A stretch of 64,000 bases of DNA from positions 485,501 to 549,500 of the forward strand of contig NGFH01000009.1 in the NCBI GenBank assembly GCA_002215675.1. The letters run 5' to 3'. Origin of the DNA: Bacteroidetes bacterium 2013_40CM_41_45 (GTDB lineage Bacteria > Bacteroidota > Bacteroidia > AKYH767-A > 2013-40CM-41-45). The notes beneath the pieces are model-generated. The model worked only from the letters and a program-made list of their open reading frames with translations, searched no databases and was not told where the DNA came from. How positions within the stretch are numbered: position 1 is the first letter of the stretch; every line of letters begins with the position of its first letter. Positions 39,600 to 50,972 of this stretch are shown here, piece by piece. The translations under genes were made by a program, and so were the position numbers.

Positions 39600-40958
39600 T
39601 TATGAAGCAACAGCAGCAGGCGTACTTCTTCCCTTTATTCGTCCTGATTTGAGCAATCCATCGTAATGGCGCATCAGCAGGTGACTTTCTATCTGCTGCA
39701 ACGTATCCAGAACCACACCTACAAGAATCAGCAGTGATGTTCCGCCATAGAAGCGCGCAAAATTATTGGTGACTCCTGCCATGATAGCGAATGCGGGAAG
39801 TATAGCAATAGCTGCAAGGAAGAATGAACCCGGCAGCGTAATTCTTGAAATTACATTATCAATAAAATCATGCGTTTTGCGTCCGGGTTTAACTCCGGGA
39901 ATATATCCTCCATTGCGCTTCATATCCTCTGCCATCTGGGTTGGATTAACAGAGATTGCTGTATAGAAATACGTGAAGATGATGATGAGAAATGCAAACG
40001 TGAAGTTATAACCGAACGAAGTAATGTTTCCAAACGTGGTGATGATTCCCTGCGAAGCGTACGCGTCGGGGAAAAATTGGGCAATCGTTGCCGGAATAAA
40101 CATGATAGCTTGTGCAAAAATGATAGGCATAACACCGGCAGCATTCACCTTGAGCGGAACATATTGCCGCACTCCGCCATATTGCTTGTTGCCTATAATC
40201 TTTTTAGCAAACTGAACGGGTATCCTTCGGGTTCCCTGCACCATCATAATCACTCCCGCAATGATGGCACCGAGTAATAATATCTCAACTAAGAACACAA
40301 CCATACCACCTGAATCGAGTCGTGAAAGAAATTCGTCACGCAACGCATGCGGAAGGCGAGCAATGATTCCCACCATGATGATGAGAGAAATTCCATTACC
40401 GATTCCTTTTTCCGTTATTCGTTCACCCAGCCACATCACGAAGATGGTGCCTGCGATAAGAATAACGATGGACGTAAACCAGAAGGTGAACGGGGAAACT
40501 AACTCGGGATTTGTGACGGAGATAATTGCATTGGGAACCTGCGCGCGTAAATTCACAATATACCCGGGCGCCTGGCCGGCACAAATAAGCACGGTGAGGT
40601 AACGGGTAAACTGGTTGATTTTTTTTCTGCCGCTCTCCCCTTCCTTCTGCAACTTTTGAAAATAAGGGATAGCAATTCCTAAAAGCTGAACAACAATAGA
40701 AGCGGAGATGTACGGCATAATTCCAAGCGCAAAAATGGATGCGTTTGAAAACGCTCCTCCTGCAAACATATCGAGGAGGCCGAGGATTCCTTCGGAAGTT
40801 TGCCTGTGCAGCTGACCTAATTTTTCAGGGTCTACTCCGGGCAAAACAATATGGCTTCCAAGACGGTAAATAACAAGGAAGCCCAGCGTTGCCAATATCC
40901 TGAAACGCAGGTCTTCGATCTTGAAGATATTCCGAATTGTATTTATAAGATTCTTCAT
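39600..40958 (-). CDS. secY: Preprotein translocase subunit SecY
   Basis: Multi-TM SecY with LGIMPYISASIVVQL and NPTQMAEDMKRNGGYIPGVKPG. Confidence 0.98.
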   Translation of the reverse strand: MKNLINTIRNIFKIEDLRFRILATLGFLVIYRLGSHIVLPGVDPEKLGQLHRQTSEGILGLLDMFAGGAFSNASIFALGIMPYISASIVVQLLGIAIPYFQKLQKEGESGRKKINQFTRYLTVLICAGQAPGYIVNLRAQVPNAIISVTNPELVSPFTFWFTSIVILIAGTIFVMWLGERITEKGIGNGISLIIMVGIIARLPHALRDEFLSRLDSGGMVVFLVEILLLGAIIAGVIMMVQGTRRIPVQFAKKIIGNKQYGGVRQYVPLKVNAAGVMPIIFAQAIMFIPATIAQFFPDAYASQGIITTFGNITSFGYNFTFAFLIIIFTYFYTAISVNPTQMAEDMKRNGGYIPGVKPGRKTHDFIDNVISRITLPGSFFLAAIAILPAFAIMAGVTNNFARFYGGTSLLILVGVVLDTLQQIESHLLMRHYDGLLKSGRIKGRSTPAAVAS

Positions 40959-41404
40959 TTGATTATTTCTGCTTTGCCTCCCTTAGCTTCAATTGCTGTT
41001 TTTGCAGATTGAGAAAATGCGTGTGCTTTAACATTGAACGCTGAAGTAAGCTCGCCTCTGCCCAATATTTTTATCCGTTGTTTTTTTCTTGCCAACCCGT
41101 GCTTCACCAGCAATTCAATATCTATATCTTTTAATTTATGAGTGTCGGCAAGCTTTTGCAGAGTATCTAAATTGATTCCGCTGAACTCGACACGGAAAGG
41201 ATTTTTGAATCCGAACTTGGGAACCCTGCGCTGCAAGGGCATCTGGCCGCCTTCGAAGCCGCGCTTAATGGTTGTACCCGAACGTGACCCGGCACCTTTA
41301 TGCCCGCGGGTGGAAGTTCCACCGTGACCGGAACCTTCGCCCCTTGCGATACGTTTTTCTTTTTTAACCGAGCCCTTTGCCGGCTTTAAACTATGCAGAT
41401 TCAT
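40955..41404 (-). CDS. rplO: 50S ribosomal protein L15
   Basis: RIARGEGSGHGGTSTRGHKGAGSRSG. Confidence 0.97.
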   Translation of the reverse strand: MNLHSLKPAKGSVKKEKRIARGEGSGHGGTSTRGHKGAGSRSGTTIKRGFEGGQMPLQRRVPKFGFKNPFRVEFSGINLDTLQKLADTHKLKDIDIELLVKHGLARKKQRIKILGRGELTSAFNVKAHAFSQSAKTAIEAKGGKAEIIK

Positions 41405-41405
41405 T

Positions 41406-41594
41406 TTAATTGCTCTTAGTGTTTTCTATTGTAACCAGGTGCCTGACAATTGAAATCATCCCGTTGATTTGAGGTGTCTCTTTATGTTCAACCGTTTTAT
41501 ACAGATGAGTTAACCCCAGTGCATGAAGGGTTTTCTTTTGCCTGACAGGGCAATGAATTCCACTCTTGGTCAACGTGATTTTAATCGTGCTCAT
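41406..41594 (-). CDS. rpmD: 50S ribosomal protein L30
   Basis: L30 sequence, spc-operon position. Confidence 0.96.
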   Translation of the reverse strand: MSTIKITLTKSGIHCPVRQKKTLHALGLTHLYKTVEHKETPQINGMISIVRHLVTIENTKSN

Positions 41595-41607
41595 TTCAAA
41601 ATATATT

Positions 41608-42126
41608 TCAACCGTTAAAAACTCTTTCCATTTTTACTCCGCGCTGTTGTGCAACTCCTATTGCATCGCGCATCTTCAACAATGCATCAATAGTTGCCTT
41701 CACCACATTGTGCGGGTTCGATGAACCTTTTGATTTTGCAAGCACGTCTGTAACTCCAACACTTTCCAACACTGCGCGCATAGCGCCACCTGCAATAACA
41801 CCGGTTCCGGGAGCCGCCGGTTTAAGATATACTAATGCTCCTCCAAACTTTCCATATTGCTCATGAGGAACCGTTCCCTTAAGTACAGGTACGCGTACAA
41901 GGTTCTTCTTGGCGTCATCAATTCCTTTCGAAACCGCATCTGCAACTTCTTTTGATTTTCCCAAACCGTGTCCTACTACACCGTGCTCATCACCCACAAC
42001 AACAATGGCGGAAAAACTAAATGCTCTTCCTCCTTTGGTTACTTTGGTAACGCGCTGTACGCTCACCAAACGGTCTTTCAATTCAATCTCGCTTGACCTG
42101 ACTCGTTTTATATTTATCATTGACAT
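41608..42126 (-). CDS. rpsE: 30S ribosomal protein S5
   Basis: [37 protein letters not shown]. Confidence 0.98.
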   Translation of the reverse strand: MSMINIKRVRSSEIELKDRLVSVQRVTKVTKGGRAFSFSAIVVVGDEHGVVGHGLGKSKEVADAVSKGIDDAKKNLVRVPVLKGTVPHEQYGKFGGALVYLKPAAPGTGVIAGGAMRAVLESVGVTDVLAKSKGSSNPHNVVKATIDALLKMRDAIGVAQQRGVKMERVFNG

Positions 42127-42142
42127 ACCTTATCTTTTTAAA

Positions 42143-42496
42143 TCAGAATTTTAATCCACCTTCGCGCGCACCGTCTGCCAGCGCTTTAACGCGGCCATGA
42201 TACAAGTATCCTCCCCTGTCGAACACAACGGATGTGATTCCTGCACCGATGGCTTTTTCTGCCAATTGCTTTCCCACTTTAGTTGATATCTCAACTTTTT
42301 TTCCTTTTGTTTTAAATCCTTTTTCGCGCGAAGATGCAGCAACCAGTGTGGTTCCGCTTGCATCATCTATAATCTGTGCATAGATGTCTTTATTGCTTCT
42401 GTAAACTGCAAGGCGCGGCCTTTCGGGAGTGCCTTTAAGTTTCATGCGAATCCTGAAACGGATTTTATTTCTGCGTAATGATTTTTTTGCTTTCAT
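42143..42496 (-). CDS. rplR: 50S ribosomal protein L18
   Basis: L18 sequence, spc-operon position. Confidence 0.96.
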   Translation of the reverse strand: MKAKKSLRRNKIRFRIRMKLKGTPERPRLAVYRSNKDIYAQIIDDASGTTLVAASSREKGFKTKGKKVEISTKVGKQLAEKAIGAGITSVVFDRGGYLYHGRVKALADGAREGGLKF

Positions 42497-42500
42497 CACT

Positions 42501-43058
42501 TTATTGTTTTGCTGCCGACTTTCCGGCTTTTCTTCTCAACACTTCGTTTACAAACTTTATTCCTTTTCCTTTGTATGGCTCGGGCTCGCGCAGCGAACGG
42601 ATTTTCGATGCTACCTGTCCAAGCAATTGCTTATCTGCACTCTCGAGAATAATCATTGGGTTTTGTCCCTTGTCCTGCTTGGTCACTAATTTAATTTCTG
42701 CCGGAAGCTCAAACACTATATGGTGTGCATAACCAAGAACTAGGTCAAGTGTTTGTCCCTGGCTCGATGCGCGGTAACCAACGCCCACAAGTTCCTGCTC
42801 AATTTTAAATCCTTTCGAAACACCGCTCACCATATTATTGAACAGAGCGCGGTACAATCCATGCAGCGCTTTGGTTCTCTTATCATCTCCACCGCGCGAT
42901 ACTTTAATATTTCCGTCAGCAATTTCAACTTTAATAGATGGGTCTACTTTCTGCGTAAGATTTCCTTTCGGCCCCTTTACAGTGACCGTATTATTTCCAT
43001 CCACAGATACTTCAACCTTGGGCGGAATTGCTACGGGAAGATTTCCTATTCGTGACAT
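42501..43058 (-). CDS. rplF: 50S ribosomal protein L6
   Basis: [40 protein letters not shown]. Confidence 0.97.
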   Translation of the reverse strand: MSRIGNLPVAIPPKVEVSVDGNNTVTVKGPKGNLTQKVDPSIKVEIADGNIKVSRGGDDKRTKALHGLYRALFNNMVSGVSKGFKIEQELVGVGYRASSQGQTLDLVLGYAHHIVFELPAEIKLVTKQDKGQNPMIILESADKQLLGQVASKIRSLREPEPYKGKGIKFVNEVLRRKAGKSAAKQ

Positions 43059-43068
43059 TTTAAATTCT

Positions 43069-43103
43069 GAGTTTAGTGTTTAGAGTTTAGAGTTTAGAGT
43101 TTA
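43069..43103. repeat. Iterated GTTTAGA spacer between rpsH and rplF
   Basis: GAGTTTAGTGTTTAGAGTTTAGAGTTTAGAGTTTA. Confidence 0.85.
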
Positions 43104-43145
43104 ATGCTCTTTTCTTAAGACTTGATACTCTATACCTTGTACTTT

Positions 43146-43544
43146 TTAATACACATAACAAATTACTTCACCCCCCACATTCTGTCTCTTCGCTTCTTTG
43201 TTCGTCATAACTCCTTTTGAAGTCGACAGGATAGCAATTCCCAAGCCATTCAAAACTCGTGGCAGATTGTCAGCATCTGCATACTTTCTCAAGCCCGGCC
43301 TGCTTATTCTTGACAGTTGCCTCATAGATGGCATCTTGGTAACGGGGTTATATTTCAATGCAATCTTAATCATGCCCTGGGGGTGTCCCTCTTCTTCAAA
43401 GCGGTAATCGTGAATGAATCCCTGCTCTTTCAGGATTCGTGTAATCTCTTTCTTTAATCCTGAAGCCGGAATTTCAACAACACGGTGATTTGCCCGCACT
43501 GCGTTGCGTACTCGTGTTAAATAATCTGCTATTGGGTCAGTCAT
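43146..43544 (-). CDS. rpsH: 30S ribosomal protein S8
   Basis: [30 protein letters not shown]. Confidence 0.97.
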   Translation of the reverse strand: MTDPIADYLTRVRNAVRANHRVVEIPASGLKKEITRILKEQGFIHDYRFEEEGHPQGMIKIALKYNPVTKMPSMRQLSRISRPGLRKYADADNLPRVLNGLGIAILSTSKGVMTNKEAKRQNVGGEVICYVY

Positions 43545-43571
43545 CTTTTTTTTTCGGTTTACAATTTTTTA

Positions 43572-43841
43572 TTACCAGCTTGCTTTGGTTATTCCGGGAA
43601 TCTTTCCTTCCAGGGCCATGAGGCGGAAGAAGTTTCTTGATACTCCAAACTGGCGGATATAGCCACGCGGCCTGCCCGATAATTTGCAGCGGTTGTGCAC
43701 GCGCACCGGTGATGCATTGCGCGGAAGTTTCATTAACCCGGCATAGTCGCCTGCCGCCTTTAGAGCAGCGCGTTTAGTGGCGTACTTTGCAACAGTCCTG
43801 ATGCGTTTCAGTTCTCTTGCTTTGATTGATTCTTTAGCCAT
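43572..43841 (-). CDS. rpsN: 30S ribosomal protein S14 (zinc-independent type)
   Basis: [39 protein letters not shown]; no CXXC pairs. Confidence 0.97.
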   Translation of the reverse strand: MAKESIKARELKRIRTVAKYATKRAALKAAGDYAGLMKLPRNASPVRVHNRCKLSGRPRGYIRQFGVSRNFFRLMALEGKIPGITKASW

Positions 43842-43863
43842 TATTAATTCTTAATTTTTAATT

Positions 43864-44415
43864 TTAATTTTTTCTGAATGGAATTCCAAATTCTTTCATC
43901 AATTCCATCGCTTCCTCATCTGTTTTTGCTGTGGTAACAAATGTTATATCCAAACCGGTAATCTTTGGTACTTTATCAATATCAATTTCAGGAAAAATAA
44001 TTTGCTCATTGATGCCGAGCGTATAATTGCCTCTTCCGTCAAATCCTTTTTCACTGATGCCTCTGAAGTCACGGATGCGGGGTAATGCAACGGCAATAAG
44101 GCGGTCAAGAAATTCGTACATCATTTTGTCGCGCAGCGTTACGCGGACTCCAATCGGCACATGTGCACGCAGCTTGAAATTCGAAATATCTTTTTTCGAT
44201 TTCGTTGTAACCGGTTTCTGTCCCGTGATAACCGTAATTTCCAGTAGTGCTGACTCAATAAGTTTTTTATCGGCAGTTGCTCCACCTACTCCCTGGTTAA
44301 TGCAGATTTTTTCAAGACGCGGAACCTGCATTACGCTTTTATATTTAAAGCGATTTTTAAGAGCAGGAACAATTTCGTCCTTGTATTTTGATTTTAATCT
44401 TGGCGTGTAGCTCAT
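43864..44415 (-). CDS. rplE: 50S ribosomal protein L5
   Basis: L5 sequence ([26 protein letters not shown]). Confidence 0.97.
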   Translation of the reverse strand: MSYTPRLKSKYKDEIVPALKNRFKYKSVMQVPRLEKICINQGVGGATADKKLIESALLEITVITGQKPVTTKSKKDISNFKLRAHVPIGVRVTLRDKMMYEFLDRLIAVALPRIRDFRGISEKGFDGRGNYTLGINEQIIFPEIDIDKVPKITGLDITFVTTAKTDEEAMELMKEFGIPFRKN

Positions 44416-44750
44416 GACTTAATTACCTCCCCTGATTTTTTTGAATAACGTACCAGTTTATCGTCTTCCAGTCTTCTTCCAACGCGGGTAGCATTTCCTT
44501 TCGCATCAATCAGCATAAGATTCGAGATATGGATTGCAGCTTCTTTTTTTACAATTCCTCCCTGTGTATTCTGCGAGGTAGGACGGGTATGCTTTGTAGC
44601 AACATTCACTCCTTCAACAAATGCCCTTCTCTCTGCCGGTACAACAGAAAGAACTCTTCCTTGCTGCCCGCGATAGTCACCTGCAATTACCCTTACAATA
44701 TCTCCCTTGCGGATATTTAATTTCGGTTGTTTATTTTTTCTTCTTTCCAT
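44412..44750 (-). CDS. rplX: 50S ribosomal protein L24
   Basis: [27 protein letters not shown] motif. Confidence 0.97.
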   Translation of the reverse strand: MERRKNKQPKLNIRKGDIVRVIAGDYRGQQGRVLSVVPAERRAFVEGVNVATKHTRPTSQNTQGGIVKKEAAIHISNLMLIDAKGNATRVGRRLEDDKLVRYSKKSGEVIKS

Positions 44751-44808
44751 CTTACGGATAACGAATTTTCTTTTAATTTTTAATTCTGCATTCTTAATTC
44801 TTAATTTC

Positions 44809-45177
44809 TTATAACACTTCGGGTGCGAGAGAAATAATTTTCATGAATTGTTTTTCACGAAGCTCCCTTGCAACCGGTCCGAAAATACGTGTGCCTCTCA
44901 ACTCATCATTTGCCTGCAGAAGCACTACGGCATTATCATCGAAGCGGATATACGAACCGTCATTCCTGCGCACTTCTTTTTTTACTCTCACCACCACGGC
45001 TTTGGTAACGGTTCCCTTCTTTATGCTTCCCGAGGGAATAGCATGCTTTACGGTGACAACTATTTTATCTCCCAAAGAAGCATAGCGTCTTTTGGTTCCT
45101 CCCAAAACACGGATACACAGCACTTCCTTGGCTCCGCTGTTGTCGGCTACTGTTAATCTCGATTCCTGTTGTATCAT
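44809..45177 (-). CDS. rplN: 50S ribosomal protein L14
   Basis: [27 protein letters not shown]. Confidence 0.98.
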   Translation of the reverse strand: MIQQESRLTVADNSGAKEVLCIRVLGGTKRRYASLGDKIVVTVKHAIPSGSIKKGTVTKAVVVRVKKEVRRNDGSYIRFDDNAVVLLQANDELRGTRIFGPVARELREKQFMKIISLAPEVL

Positions 45178-45216
45178 ATACTTGTGTAGAGTTATTGACT
45201 TTTTTAAACACTAACT

Positions 45217-45510
45217 TTATTTCACTTTTTCAATAACTTCAACCAGCCGCCAGTTTTTATTCTTGCTCATCGGGCGAGTTTCCATAATGCGTACACGGTC
45301 TCCGACAGAGCATTCATTTTTTTCATCGTGCGCCATAAATTTTTTAGTCCTCTTGATGAACTTGCCGTATTTGGCATGGCGCAGCTTTCTCTCTACAATA
45401 ACAACAATAGATTTCTGCATCTTGTTGCTCACCACAATCCCGATTCTTTCCTTGCGGAAGTTCCGTGACGGCTTTGTTTCTGCCTGGGTTATTTCAGCGG
45501 TTTCAGTCAT
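45217..45510 (-). CDS. rpsQ: 30S ribosomal protein S17
   Basis: [42 protein letters not shown]. Confidence 0.97.
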   Translation of the reverse strand: MTETAEITQAETKPSRNFRKERIGIVVSNKMQKSIVVIVERKLRHAKYGKFIKRTKKFMAHDEKNECSVGDRVRIMETRPMSKNKNWRLVEVIEKVK

Positions 45511-45522
45511 TGATAATTTTAA

Positions 45523-45717
45523 TTATTTATCTTTTCTTTTTGTCAGTTCTGTTTCCATCCGTGCAATCCCTTTGCGGACGCTGCGGATTTTTATAGGGTT
45601 CTCAACGGGCGAAACAGCATGGCTCATTCTTAATTTAATAAGCAGCGTACGCTCTTCTGCAAGGCGTGACTTGAGTTCACCAGTCGATAATTCCTTTATG
45701 TCGTCCTGTTTGATCAT
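45523..45717 (-). CDS. rpmC: 50S ribosomal protein L29
   Basis: L29 sequence, S10-operon position. Confidence 0.95.
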   Translation of the reverse strand: MIKQDDIKELSTGELKSRLAEERTLLIKLRMSHAVSPVENPIKIRSVRKGIARMETELTKRKDK

Positions 45718-45745
45718 TGTTAATTTGATATTTGAAATTTGAGGT

Positions 45746-46168
45746 TTACTCTCCTCCGTAATCTCTCCTCACAATAAACTTAGTATTCACTCCCAGCTTT
45801 TGAGCTGCGAGCCGCAGGCCTTCACGAGCCATTGCTTTAGTTACACCTTCCGCTTCAAAAATTATCGTACCCGGTTTTACTACGGCAACAAAATATTCAG
45901 GAGCTCCTTTGCCTTTTCCCATACGTACTTCAAGCGGTTTTTTCGTTATCGGTTTGTCCGGAAAAATTCTACACCACAACATTCCATCGCGTTTCATGTA
46001 CCGCGTAACCGCAACGCGTGCTGCTTCAATCTGCTTTTCGGGAAGCCAGCCCGTTTCGAGAGATTTAATTCCAAACGAACCGAAAGCAAGTGTATTGCCG
46101 CGTGTTGCATTGCCCTTGGCAAGCATCTTATGCATCTTCCTGAACTTGGTTTTCTTCGGTTGTGCCAT
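45746..46168 (-). CDS. rplP: 50S ribosomal protein L16
   Basis: L16 sequence ([18 protein letters not shown]). Confidence 0.97.
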   Translation of the reverse strand: MAQPKKTKFRKMHKMLAKGNATRGNTLAFGSFGIKSLETGWLPEKQIEAARVAVTRYMKRDGMLWCRIFPDKPITKKPLEVRMGKGKGAPEYFVAVVKPGTIIFEAEGVTKAMAREGLRLAAQKLGVNTKFIVRRDYGGE

Positions 46169-46170
46169 TG

Positions 46171-46189
46171 TTATTTCGGATTTCGGATT
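46171..46189 (+). repeat. 19-nt word shared exactly with 48896-48914
   Basis: TTATTTCGGATTTCGGATT in the rplP-rpsC spacer. Confidence 0.9.
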
Positions 46190-46276
46190 CTGGATTTCGG
46201 ATTTATAATTCGCAATTTAAAATCCGCAATTCGCAATCCTTACATTTTATTTATTCTTCGTTCTACATTAAATTTA

Positions 46277-47083
46277 TTATGTTCTTTCTCTTCTGTCTGA
46301 TCGTCCCCCTCTGTCACCACCGCGTTCACCTCCTCTTCGGTCGCCTCTGTCACCGCGTCCCCCTCTGCGAGGTCTTTCATTTCCCTGTTCTTGCCCGAAT
46401 GCCGGCTTATTAAATCTTGCTGCACCGGTCATTCCAATATTCGGAGACAGGTCGCGTTTACCGTAAACTTCTCCCCTGCAAATCCATACTTTCACTCCTA
46501 TGAGCCCGTACGTTGTGAGCGCTTCTGATATTGCAAAATCTATATCAGCTCTGAACGTGTGAAGAGGAATTCTTCCTTCTTTATACTGCTCTCTCCGTGC
46601 TATTTCAGCTCCTCCCAATCGTCCTGAAGTCATGATACGCACGCCCTGTGCGCCCACTCTCATGGTAGATGCAATTGCAGTCTTGATAGCTCTGCGGAAT
46701 GAGATGCGCGCTTCAATCTGCCGTGCAACTCCGTCTGCAACCAATTTTGCATCCAGCTCCGGGCGTTTTATTTCGAATATGTTTATCTGTATATCTTTTC
46801 CTGTAATTTTTTTCAACTCCTCTTTAATCTTGTCAACTTCCTGCCCTCCTTTTCCAATCACAATTCCCGGGCGAGCGGTATTGATGGTTACCGTAATCAG
46901 CTTCAGGGTACGTTCAATAACTATTTTTGAAACACCGCCTTTTGCGAGACGTGCATTCAGGTACTTGCGGATTTTTTCGTCCTCAACAAGTTTGTCGGCA
47001 TAATTTCTTCCGCCATACCAGTTTGAATCCCATCCCCTGATGATACCGAGCCGGTTGCCTATTGGATTAGTTTTTTGTCCCAT
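46277..47083 (-). CDS. rpsC: 30S ribosomal protein S3 with Arg/Gly/Asp-rich tail
   Basis: [25 protein letters not shown]; tail [34 protein letters not shown]. Confidence 0.97.
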   Translation of the reverse strand: MGQKTNPIGNRLGIIRGWDSNWYGGRNYADKLVEDEKIRKYLNARLAKGGVSKIVIERTLKLITVTINTARPGIVIGKGGQEVDKIKEELKKITGKDIQINIFEIKRPELDAKLVADGVARQIEARISFRRAIKTAIASTMRVGAQGVRIMTSGRLGGAEIARREQYKEGRIPLHTFRADIDFAISEALTTYGLIGVKVWICRGEVYGKRDLSPNIGMTGAARFNKPAFGQEQGNERPRRGGRGDRGDRRGGERGGDRGGRSDRRERT

Positions 47084-47132
47084 TAATTTTTTTTAAGTTG
47101 ACTTTGATTTTTTCGTTTGACTTATAATTTTT

Positions 47133-47579
47133 TTACGCTGTAACTGCTTCTTTTTCTTCCTGCTCTACTTCCTGAACTTGTTCTTTCTTCTCGTATGAAT
47201 CAAGAATTAAAGTAACATGATTCGAGCGCTTACGGATGCGGTAACCTCTTCCTTGCGGTGCCGGCCTTAAACGTTTCAACTGTCTTCCTCCATCTACAAA
47301 AATGGTTTGCACAAATGCTTTGCCTTCGTCAATCTTAGCGCCCGATTTACTTTCCCAGTTTGAAATTGCAGAACGAAGAAGTTTCTCAAGCGGCCTTGCA
47401 GGAAGCTTATCAGAAAATTTCAGAATGTTCAATGCCTTAAAGACTTCTTTGCCGCGAATTAAATCCGCAATAAGGCGCATCTTTCTTGGTGATGACGGAT
47501 AATTTTTCAGCCGCGCAACGGCAACATTTTTCATTGCCTCCTTTCGTGCATCAGCCGAATTTCTTTTACGTGCTCCCAT
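47133..47579 (-). CDS. rplV: 50S ribosomal protein L22
   Basis: L22 sequence ([34 protein letters not shown]). Confidence 0.97.
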   Translation of the reverse strand: MGARKRNSADARKEAMKNVAVARLKNYPSSPRKMRLIADLIRGKEVFKALNILKFSDKLPARPLEKLLRSAISNWESKSGAKIDEGKAFVQTIFVDGGRQLKRLRPAPQGRGYRIRKRSNHVTLILDSYEKKEQVQEVEQEEKEAVTA

Positions 47580-47607
47580 CGCTTATTATATTTTACTTCT
47601 ATTTTTC

Positions 47608-47623
47608 TCGTATAACTTATAAC
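47608..47623 (+). repeat. 16-nt word shared exactly with 53201-53216
   Basis: TCGTATAACTTATAAC in the rpsS-rplV spacer. Confidence 0.85.
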
Positions 47624-47637
47624 GAATAACTATTAAC

Positions 47638-48015
47638 TTACTTAGCGGGAGGTGTTGAAGGCGCTGCTGCAGGGGCCGCTGCCGGAGCTGCTCCGGGCGA
47701 TTGCGGTACTCCTCCACCTGACGGTGCTGCGGCTGCCGCTGCTTCTTCCTCTTTCACTCTCGTGCTGTGTCCGCGGAAAATTCGTGTAGGTGAAAATTCT
47801 CCGAGCTTGTGCCCAACCATATTCTCGGTAACATAAACGGGAACATGCGTTTTACCGTTGTGAACTGCAATGGTGAGCCCTACAAAATCAGGAGAGATAA
47901 TACTTCTCCTTGACCAGGTTTTAATAACGGTCTTTTTCTTTGAGCCGCCCATCTTGAGAATTTTTGCCTCTAGTGATGCGTCAATGTAGGGACCTTTTTT
48001 AAGTGAACGTGCCAT
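47638..48015 (-). CDS. rpsS: 30S ribosomal protein S19 with Ala/Pro-rich tail
   Basis: [19 protein letters not shown]; tail [37 protein letters not shown]. Confidence 0.97.
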   Translation of the reverse strand: MARSLKKGPYIDASLEAKILKMGGSKKKTVIKTWSRRSIISPDFVGLTIAVHNGKTHVPVYVTENMVGHKLGEFSPTRIFRGHSTRVKEEEAAAAAAPSGGGVPQSPGAAPAAAPAAAPSTPPAK

Positions 48016-48063
48016 GTAAAATAGTTATCAGTTATCTGTTACTGGTTATTCGTTTAGTTCAGA

Positions 48064-48891
48064 TTATTTTTTTCTTCTTCTTTCTACAATAAATTTATCT
48101 GACTGTCTTTTTCCTCTTCTTGTCTTGTATCCCTTAGCAAGTAATCCTTTGCGCGAGCGCGGATGTCCTCCTGATGCTCTTCCTTCTCCTCCGCCCATGG
48201 GATGATCAACAGGATTCATGGCCACACCACGGTTTCTTGGCCTGCGGCCTATCCAGCGGCTGCGCCCTGCTTTACCTAAGCTTTCCTGGTTATGGTCAGG
48301 ATTTGAAACCGTACCGATGGTTGCGAGGCATGCCGTAAGCACCATTCTTGTTTCACCCGAAGGCAATTTCAGCGTAGCGTATTTTCCTTCACGAGCTAAA
48401 AGCTGCGCATAGCTTCCGGCTGACTTAGCCATCTTTCCGCCTTGTCCCGGACGTAATTCAATATTATGAATCAATGTTCCGAGGGGAATATCTTTTATGT
48501 AAAGCGCATTTCCGATTTCCGGTTCTGCATTGGTTCCCGACATAATTTTCTGCCCTACATTCAATCCGTTCGGAGCAATGATGTAGCGCTTCTCTCCGTC
48601 CTGGTAAAACACCAATGCAATACGCGATGTTCTGTTCGGGTCATATTCAACCGTCTTCACTATTCCTTCCACACCAAATTTCTCACGCTTAAAGTCAATA
48701 ATGCGGTACATCCTTTTGTGGCCTCCGCCAATGTAGCGCATGGTCATCTTCCCTGAAGCATTTCTTCCTCCGGTCCGTTTTATTTTGACCACCAAAGATT
48801 TCTCAGGACGATTAGTAGTAACATCGTTGTAATCGTCACGGATGATAAACCGCTGCGATGGTGTTATGGGTCTTAATTTATGTACTGCCAT
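48064..48891 (-). CDS. rplB: 50S ribosomal protein L2
   Basis: [28 protein letters not shown]. Confidence 0.98.
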   Translation of the reverse strand: MAVHKLRPITPSQRFIIRDDYNDVTTNRPEKSLVVKIKRTGGRNASGKMTMRYIGGGHKRMYRIIDFKREKFGVEGIVKTVEYDPNRTSRIALVFYQDGEKRYIIAPNGLNVGQKIMSGTNAEPEIGNALYIKDIPLGTLIHNIELRPGQGGKMAKSAGSYAQLLAREGKYATLKLPSGETRMVLTACLATIGTVSNPDHNQESLGKAGRSRWIGRRPRNRGVAMNPVDHPMGGGEGRASGGHPRSRKGLLAKGYKTRRGKRQSDKFIVERRRKK

Positions 48892-48895
48892 TTCT

Positions 48896-48914
48896 TTATT
48901 TCGGATTTCGGATT
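48896..48914 (+). repeat. 19-nt word shared exactly with 46171-46189
   Basis: TTATTTCGGATTTCGGATT in the rplW-rplB spacer. Confidence 0.9.
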
Positions 48915-48989
48915 TAAAATTTCGGATTTAAAATCCTTAATATGCAATCCAATTTTATTTTTTAATTCTCAATTTTCAATTCTCTACTT

Positions 48990-49280
48990 TTATATGCTGC
49001 TATAGAAATCTATCGTTTCTCCTTTTTTCAACTGCACGATTGCTTTTTTAAAATTATTTTTTCTTCCTGCTATAACACCTGACTTGGTAGAGCGTGACTT
49101 TCTTTTTCCTGAATAGCGCATGGTACGCACGTCTTCAACGGTAACGCTGTACATTTTTTCTACTGCCGATTTTATCTGCAGCTTGTTTGCAGAAACATCT
49201 ACAATAAAACCATAACGTCCCAGCTTTTCTGACTGAGCCGTCATTTTTTCGGTAACAACAGGCCTTCTAAGTATGTTCAT
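48990..49280 (-). CDS. rplW: 50S ribosomal protein L23
   Basis: L23 sequence ([25 protein letters not shown]). Confidence 0.97.
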   Translation of the reverse strand: MNILRRPVVTEKMTAQSEKLGRYGFIVDVSANKLQIKSAVEKMYSVTVEDVRTMRYSGKRKSRSTKSGVIAGRKNNFKKAIVQLKKGETIDFYSSI

Positions 49281-49924
49281 TTCAATAATGTTTTTTCAAT
49301 AACAGGTACTGCGCTTTCAACCAGAACCAAATCCTGTGCGTTCAGCACATCGTAGGTATTAAGGTCTGCCGCGCGGCTTACCTTATTCTTCTTAAGATTC
49401 CGCGATGACAACAGGAGGTTCCTGTTCAGCTCCGCAGTCAGCAATAAGACTTTTTTATCCTCAAGCTTCAGCCCTTTCATCACGTTTAAAAATTCCTTTG
49501 TCTTCGGTTGGTCAAGATTGAAATCTTCCACCACGTGAATCGATTTATCTTTTGCTTTGTATGTAAGTGCAGACAACCGTGCAAGCGTCTTAACTTTTTT
49601 ATTGAGTTTGAAACCGTAATCACGCGGCTGCGGTCCGAAAATTCTTCCGCCTCCTCTGAAGAGCGGATTTTTTATACTTCCCTTACGAGCGCCACCGGTT
49701 CCTTTTTGCCTGTGAAGTTTTCTTGTTGAGCCGGCAATTTCGTTTCTCTGTTTCGACTTGTGCGTTCCCTGCCTGCGGTTCGCCATGTGCTGTTTCACAT
49801 CAAGGTAAATGGCATGGTCATTCGGTTCGATGCCGAATATTTCCTTACTCAGCTTCACCTTTCTGCCGGTGTCTTTGCCGGTGATATCTACAACCGCTAC
49901 ACTTATGGTTTTACTTTCTGCCAT
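49277..49924 (-). CDS. rplD: 50S ribosomal protein L4
   Basis: [46 protein letters not shown]. Confidence 0.97.
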   Translation of the reverse strand: MAESKTISVAVVDITGKDTGRKVKLSKEIFGIEPNDHAIYLDVKQHMANRRQGTHKSKQRNEIAGSTRKLHRQKGTGGARKGSIKNPLFRGGGRIFGPQPRDYGFKLNKKVKTLARLSALTYKAKDKSIHVVEDFNLDQPKTKEFLNVMKGLKLEDKKVLLLTAELNRNLLLSSRNLKKNKVSRAADLNTYDVLNAQDLVLVESAVPVIEKTLLK

Positions 49925-49932
49925 CGCCTTAA

Positions 49933-50550
49933 TTATTTTTCAATCAATACATATGAACCTTTTGCACCGGGAACCGCTCCTGATATCAAAAGAAGATTCT
50001 GCTCAGGTACAATTTTTACCACTTTAAGATTTTGTAACTTAACCCTGTCGCCACCCATTCTTCCTGCCATCCTCATTCCTTTAAGAACCCGTGACGGAAA
50101 AGAAGATGCACCAATAGAACCCGGTGCGCGCTGACGATCGTGCTGACCGTGTGTTTGCTTACCCACTCCACCAAAGCCGTGACGTTTTACTACGCCCTGG
50201 AATCCTTTTCCTTTCGATGTTCCGATCACGTCAACAAAATCTCCTTCTACAAACAAGGACACATCTAACACATCACCAAGATTATGTTCGGTTGCAAAAT
50301 CTCTGAACTCTGCGACTTTTCTTTTCGGTGTTGTTTTTGCTTTTGCAAAATGACCTTTCAATGCGCTGGTAGTTCTCTTTTCCTTCTTCTCATCAAAGGC
50401 AAGTTGCAGCGAAGAATATCCGTCAGAATCTTTTGTCTTGACTTGCGTAACCACACAAGGGCCGGCATGGATTACCGTACAGGCAACATTCTTGCCGTCT
50501 GCACTGTAAATGCTGGTCATTCCTATTTTCTTTCCTATTAATCCGGACAT
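49933..50550 (-). CDS. rplC: 50S ribosomal protein L3
   Basis: L3 sequence ([25 protein letters not shown]). Confidence 0.97.
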   Translation of the reverse strand: MSGLIGKKIGMTSIYSADGKNVACTVIHAGPCVVTQVKTKDSDGYSSLQLAFDEKKEKRTTSALKGHFAKAKTTPKRKVAEFRDFATEHNLGDVLDVSLFVEGDFVDVIGTSKGKGFQGVVKRHGFGGVGKQTHGQHDRQRAPGSIGASSFPSRVLKGMRMAGRMGGDRVKLQNLKVVKIVPEQNLLLISGAVPGAKGSYVLIEK

Positions 50551-50639
50551 GTTATTGTGAGTATTGTGTCTTATCTATTAAGTATTATGATTCCTAATTT
50601 CTCATTGTACATCGTACTTCATACTTTGTACTTTCTCCA

Positions 50640-50945
50640 TCACACTTTTATTTCCACTTCCACTCCGCTCGGTAATTCCAGCTTCATCAACGCATCAACA
50701 GTTTTTGATGACGTACTGTATATATCAAGCAACCGTTTGTATGAACACAGTTGAAATTGTTCGCGCGCCTTTTTATTAGCATGGGGCGAACGAAGCACCG
50801 TGTAAATCCTTTTGTTGGTAGGCAATGGAATTGGTCCGCTAACCAATGCCCCGGTTGATTTTACCGTCTTAACAATTTTCTCAATCGACTTATCAACCAG
50901 GTTGTAGTCGTATGATTTTAATTTGATGCGTATTCGCTGGTTCAT
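50640..50945 (-). CDS. rpsJ: 30S ribosomal protein S10
   Basis: [43 protein letters not shown]. Confidence 0.98.
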   Translation of the reverse strand: MNQRIRIKLKSYDYNLVDKSIEKIVKTVKSTGALVSGPIPLPTNKRIYTVLRSPHANKKAREQFQLCSYKRLLDIYSTSSKTVDALMKLELPSGVEVEIKV

Positions 50946-50972
50946 GGGAAGTATTTAAAGAACGTATGATTA

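Noticed and set aside
38357-43841. Cys-poor L36 and S14 as a zinc-limitation adaptation
   Set aside because: Zinc-independent forms are the usual main copies in many Bacteroidetes; no second copies are visible here.
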